Shown here: positions 60,496 through 64,000 of the stretch, piece by piece
Layout: each line of letters starts with the position of its first letter
How positions within the stretch are numbered: the first letter of the stretch is position 1
NCBI GenBank assembly: GCA_028554755.1
Contig: JAPTOF010000016.1
Location: 1,128,501 to 1,192,500 of the forward strand
DNA: 64,000 nt
Source of the DNA: Cordia subcordata
Lineage: Eukaryota; Streptophyta; Magnoliopsida; Boraginales; Cordiaceae
Reading direction: 5' to 3'
Program-made: the position numbers and the translations under genes
Notes under the pieces: generated by a model
What the model was told of the DNA's origin: nothing
Databases searched by the model: none
Seen by the model: the letters and a program-made list of their open reading frames with translations, nothing else

Positions 60496-61471
60496 GATAT
60501 ATTAGATATTTTGTTTTTTTTTTGCCGTTACCGTCTTGAGCGAACGTGCTATATTTGTGAAAAGCATAGGGGATCATTAGCTAATTTTGAAACTTTAGGG
60601 TATGAGGAGATCATGTGAAATTTATCCAATCAAGAATATTTAGATCTGACTTTTCGTGCTATAAGGACGACCCTATTTAAAAGATAACTCCTGCAACCTT
60701 TTGCCAGAAATATTTTATGTCTAACACCAAACTATATCTTGTTTAACAACTGCTTTACACTAGAAGCAATATCATACATGCCTCTTGGAAAGGTTACAAA
60801 ATTCAGAATTGGACACTAGACGTATTTTATACCATCTGTTGGCTTTCATGTGTTGCTGATGTTGCTTTAGAGGGTTGTCATAATTAAAAGTTTCATAATC
60901 TCTGAATGAGCATTCAAACCAATGAAACAAATAAAGATTAAAAGAGGAATACCTAAAAAGTTGGCCACAATGTGCTATATGCTCCATAATACTAGTCTAC
61001 TAGATGTTTACCAACCATTTTTCAGGATAATGAAGACTTGATTATTTGCTTTTTCACCCTTTATCTTTTCCCTTTTTTTTTAATGCATGTGTGTATTACA
61101 TTTTCATAAAAGTTGTGAAGGTTAACTTAACTGATTAGTTTTCTTCTTTTCATGCTATAGTGTTGTGATTTGCATGCTTATAGCTGGTTTCTTCTTACTT
61201 TCTTGTGTGCATCTTGACACCAACCTTCTTTCTATATTCCATATGCTTAATACTAGTATAAGAGTTAGTCTGTCGATTGGAAGACTATCACAGCTGTATG
61301 AAAAATTCAGAATATGAACTTCACTGATGACAAATTAAGATATCATACAGATCATATTGAGCTTTTGATTCAAAAAGTAACTAAGCTCATTTAAAACCTG
61401 AAATCCAAGGAAAGTAAAATGAAACAAAGATACTGAATGAAACGATGCTTCATCTTCCAATGCCAGTGCTG

Positions 61472-62317
61472 TCAAACTGCTAACAAAAGGCACATAACTG
61501 AAGGCACTACCGCCATTAGAACACTAAGGCTAAACTGGAGTTCTGCGTGTATACTTGGGGAGCCATCTGCATCTGCAGCCGGAGGATTTGAAGTTGGTGG
61601 GGTGGAAGGTGTATCAGCGTCTACGGGGGCTGTTGCTTTCGATGGAGCCTTTGCCGGTGCTTTGCTAGGTCTCGGTGGGGACACGGAAGGACTTTTAGCT
61701 GGTGCAGGTGGGGAGCCAGATGGAGATTTTGCTGGTGCAGGAGACTTGGAAGGCGATGAAGAAGGAGAAGTTGAATTTGAGCTAGAATTTGTATTCGAGT
61801 TCTCAATGCCCAAGGGGACAATGACTGTACTGATTTGTAAGATTGATATATTATATGGTTGTGCAAGGACCGCCTTAACCAGATTGGCACCAAGTGTTGC
61901 ACCTTTGGCAGCTGAACCAAGCACAACACTTCCAGAACTCAAATCTGTCACATTTATGAAGCCTTGCTGGCCAGAAGCTTGACCGGTGGATTGAAAGAGA
62001 GTGGTAAGGAGAGTGCTCTTATTATGTATATTTTGCAGTTTCTGAACATCGTAGTAGTCAAGGACGACGTGCACGCTCATAATCTTCCTAAGCACATCTA
62101 TGGATTTTCCTGACAGGGGAGATATGTTATCGTTGTCAACAACCAGGACCGTGATGGTTTGGCGTGAGTTCATATTATTAGCAAGTTGTGTCTGAGTGAG
62201 ATAGCTGTTGAAGGCGCTGAAAGCTGGATACTGATCCAGGAGCTTGGTGATGTTGAAGGCATTGGCGTTGCAGAAGAGAAAGAAGAAAGAAAACAGGAGT
62301 GGCATCTTGAAATCCAT
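61472..62317 (-). CDS. FLA: Fasciclin-like arabinogalactan protein, copy 2
   Basis: The paralogue of the 58206-59051 gene, also 281 residues, with the same signal peptide, fasciclin domain, AGP region and GPI-type end. Thirteen replacements separate the two. Examples are Ser3 to Phe and Ser6 to Pro in the signal peptide, and KSINV to KSIDV in the fasciclin domain. The rest fall mainly in the AGP tail and the C-terminal hydrophobic part. The start at 62317 is the counterpart of the copy 1 start; the upstream ATG of copy 1 is lost here. The position of the TATA box reads CATAAATA instead of TATAAATA, so expression may differ. No stop or frameshift is seen. Confidence 0.92.
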   Translation of the reverse strand: MDFKMPLLFSFFFLFCNANAFNITKLLDQYPAFSAFNSYLTQTQLANNMNSRQTITVLVVDNDNISPLSGKSIDVLRKIMSVHVVLDYYDVQKLQNIHNKSTLLTTLFQSTGQASGQQGFINVTDLSSGSVVLGSAAKGATLGANLVKAVLAQPYNISILQISTVIVPLGIENSNTNSSSNSTSPSSSPSKSPAPAKSPSGSPPAPAKSPSVSPPRPSKAPAKAPSKATAPVDADTPSTPPTSNPPAADADGSPSIHAELQFSLSVLMAVVPSVMCLLLAV

Positions 62318-62634
62318 TCTGTAATGTGTCAATGGTAAGTGAATTTTAATGTGTTCTATTGCTGATAGACATGAGAAGATGAGCGTTTATTTATGTCCAA
62401 ATTGGTAGAGCTTTTAGATGAATTTTTAGAGTTTGTAGGAGGAAGACACTGCCACCTGATTTGGAGGAAGTTGGTTTAGTTAAGAGAGGAGAAGAGAATG
62501 TTGTGGAAATGCTATGACTTTGTGGAGCCGTGTGCCTGGATCTGAATGACCATTTCTTGAAAAGGTTTTCCCTTTGTCTTAATTAAGCAAGTATTCTATT
62601 AATTCGAAGACTCAAAAGTAGTGAATTACATCAT

Positions 62635-63030
62635 TAAATTACACACAATCCCCTTGTATTTTGCTATAAGTGTATAAAAGCCCCTATAGTTTAAAAATTA
62701 GCTAATACCTCCTTGTGCTTTTCGAAATACAAGCACACTTGGCTCCTCCTTTATGTTTTCCGTCTAATTTGTTGCATGTTGTGCACATGATGTAAATGCA
62801 ATTTTTTCTCAAAAAGTATATTATTCTTATATAATACAATTACATCCAACACCCCTGTGCTTTTCCATAAATTCATAATACCCCCAATATAGATATATTA
62901 GATGTTTTGCTTTTTCCGTTATAGAAAACTAACGAGTTACCAATTTGGGCGAACGTGCTATTGTTTTGAAAAGCATAGGGGATCATTGGCTAATTTGAAA
63001 CTTAAGGGTATGAGGATATTATGTGAAATT
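62635..63030. mobile_element. TIR element upstream of FLA copy 2
   Basis: TAAATTACACACAATCCCCT at the left and, reversed from the right end, TAAATTTCACATAATATCCT are similar. AGTTTAAAAATTAGC and AGTTTCAAATTAGC follow inside each end. Unit 1 retains only the right part (about 60496-60625). No clear target duplication. Confidence 0.4.
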
Positions 63031-63666
63031 TATCCAATCTAGAATATCTAGATCTGACTTTCTGCACTATAAGGATGAACCTATTTAAAAGATAACTACT
63101 GCATTTCTTGCCAAAAATATTTTATGTCTAACATCACACTATATCTTGTTGAACAACTGTTTTTCACAAGAAGCAATATCATGCATGCTTCTTGAAAAGG
63201 TTATGAATTTGAAAATTGGACAGTAAACGTATTTTGTGATGCCATCTGTTGGCTTTCATGTGTCGATGATTTGCTTTAGAGGGTTGTCACAATTAAAAGT
63301 CTCATAATCTCTGAATGAGCATTCAAAAGTATGAAATAAATTAAGATTAAAAGAGGAATACCTCAAAAGCAGGCCACAATGTGCTTCAGGCTACTAGTCT
63401 ACTAGATTTTTACCAACCACTTTTGAGGAACATGAAGATTTGATTATTTGCTTTCACCCTTTCTTTTCTTTTCTCCTTTTTCCTTCTCTTGTGTGTATTA
63501 AATTTTCATAAAAGTTGAAAAGATTAGCATAACCAATTAATTTTCTTCTTTTCATGCTGCAGTATTCTTATCTGCGTGCTTATAGCTGGTTTCTTCTTAC
63601 CTTCTTGTTTGTATTTGATACCTATCTTCTTAGTATTTCATATGCTTAATGCTGATATAAAAGTTC

Positions 63667-64000
63667 CATTTGCTTCTGTGTTGAGCTAATTTGAGTTTGA
63701 AGTTCTGCTTAAGCCCTGTGGTGATAAAACTCTTACACAGAATCGACATGGGTGGGGCCGTTACACTATCTTTATTCACACCATTAAGAGGGTAGGAGAA
63801 CAAATAAAATAGATCTCATCCTCACAACAATAATGATTTCTTGTATAGACCTCCTCAATGTGTTTGACACTTTCACATCAATTTTTATAGTTGAATACTG
63901 TTCTTACAAGTCAAAAGTAAATACATTAAAAAAAAAGGAAAAGAATATGCTGCCTACGAGGTTGCTGCAGATGTTTAAGCCATCTGTAGATGAAAGATAA
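63667..64000. other. Window edge, no gene seen
   Basis: Unique-looking sequence after the duplication with no supported frame or RNA gene. Confidence 0.5.

Larger units (their letters stand above)
57989..61270. repeat. First unit of the FLA tandem duplication
   Basis: Begins at TTGGAAGACTACCACAGCT and ends near 61270. It matches 61277-63666 through the FLA gene and its upstream region, except for a 1.2-kb segment (about 59287-60495) that has no counterpart in unit 2. Confidence 0.85.
61277..63666. repeat. Second unit of the FLA tandem duplication
   Basis: Matches 57989-61270. The end of unit 1 (CATATGCTTAATACTAGTAT, near 61260) and of unit 2 (CATATGCTTAATGCTGATAT, near 63655) are alike. Similarity stops shortly after. 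Confidence 0.85.

Overview
The window is plant nuclear DNA, about one third GC. Genes have GT-AG introns, plant-specific families are present (4CL, fasciclin-like arabinogalactan proteins, a STAR1-type ABC protein), and the spacers hold plant LTR elements, MITEs, a MULE and tRNA-derived SINE relics. The 4CL core resembles class I enzymes of asterids such as tobacco, so a eudicot, perhaps an asterid, is likely. The species cannot be fixed from the sequence.

Layout. 1-4.9 kb: a decayed Ty3/gypsy element of Tat type on the minus strand, with an antisense extra ORF on the plus strand and a 34-bp tandem array between them. 8.36-13.12 kb (+): a five-exon 4-coumarate:CoA ligase gene with MYB-type AC elements upstream, a U6 snRNA retropseudogene and a Tourist-like MITE in intron 1, SINE relics in intron 3, and an in-frame tail of about 109 residues made of Asn-Gly-Val type repeats. 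13.1-31.8 kb: AT-rich, gene-poor, with MITE-like elements, a Helitron-like end, a 172-bp tandem duplication, and a 2.15-kb MULE with intact 9-bp target duplications, a large foldback and a huge TTA/AAT tract. 32.1-34.3 kb (+): a small two-exon gene for a 93-residue protein, with short upstream ORFs. 36.6-40.4 kb (+): a decayed Ty1/copia element. 43.3-44.6 kb (-): an ADA1/TADA1 (SAGA) homologue. 49.8-51.7 kb (-): an intronless CBF5/dyskerin gene with telo-boxes and site II motifs. 55.8-57.7 kb (+): a three-exon STAR1/ABCI17-like ABC ATPase. 58.2-62.3 kb (-): two nearly identical FLA genes in a tandem duplication of about 3.3 kb.

The genes do not form a pathway. 4CL feeds lignin and flavonoid synthesis. 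The FLA proteins and the STAR1-type protein act at the wall and in wall-related transport. CBF5 and ADA1 are nuclear housekeeping genes for pseudouridylation and transcription. The most unusual items are the repeat tail on 4CL, the foldback-bearing MULE, and the U6 pseudogene next to a 3' splice site.
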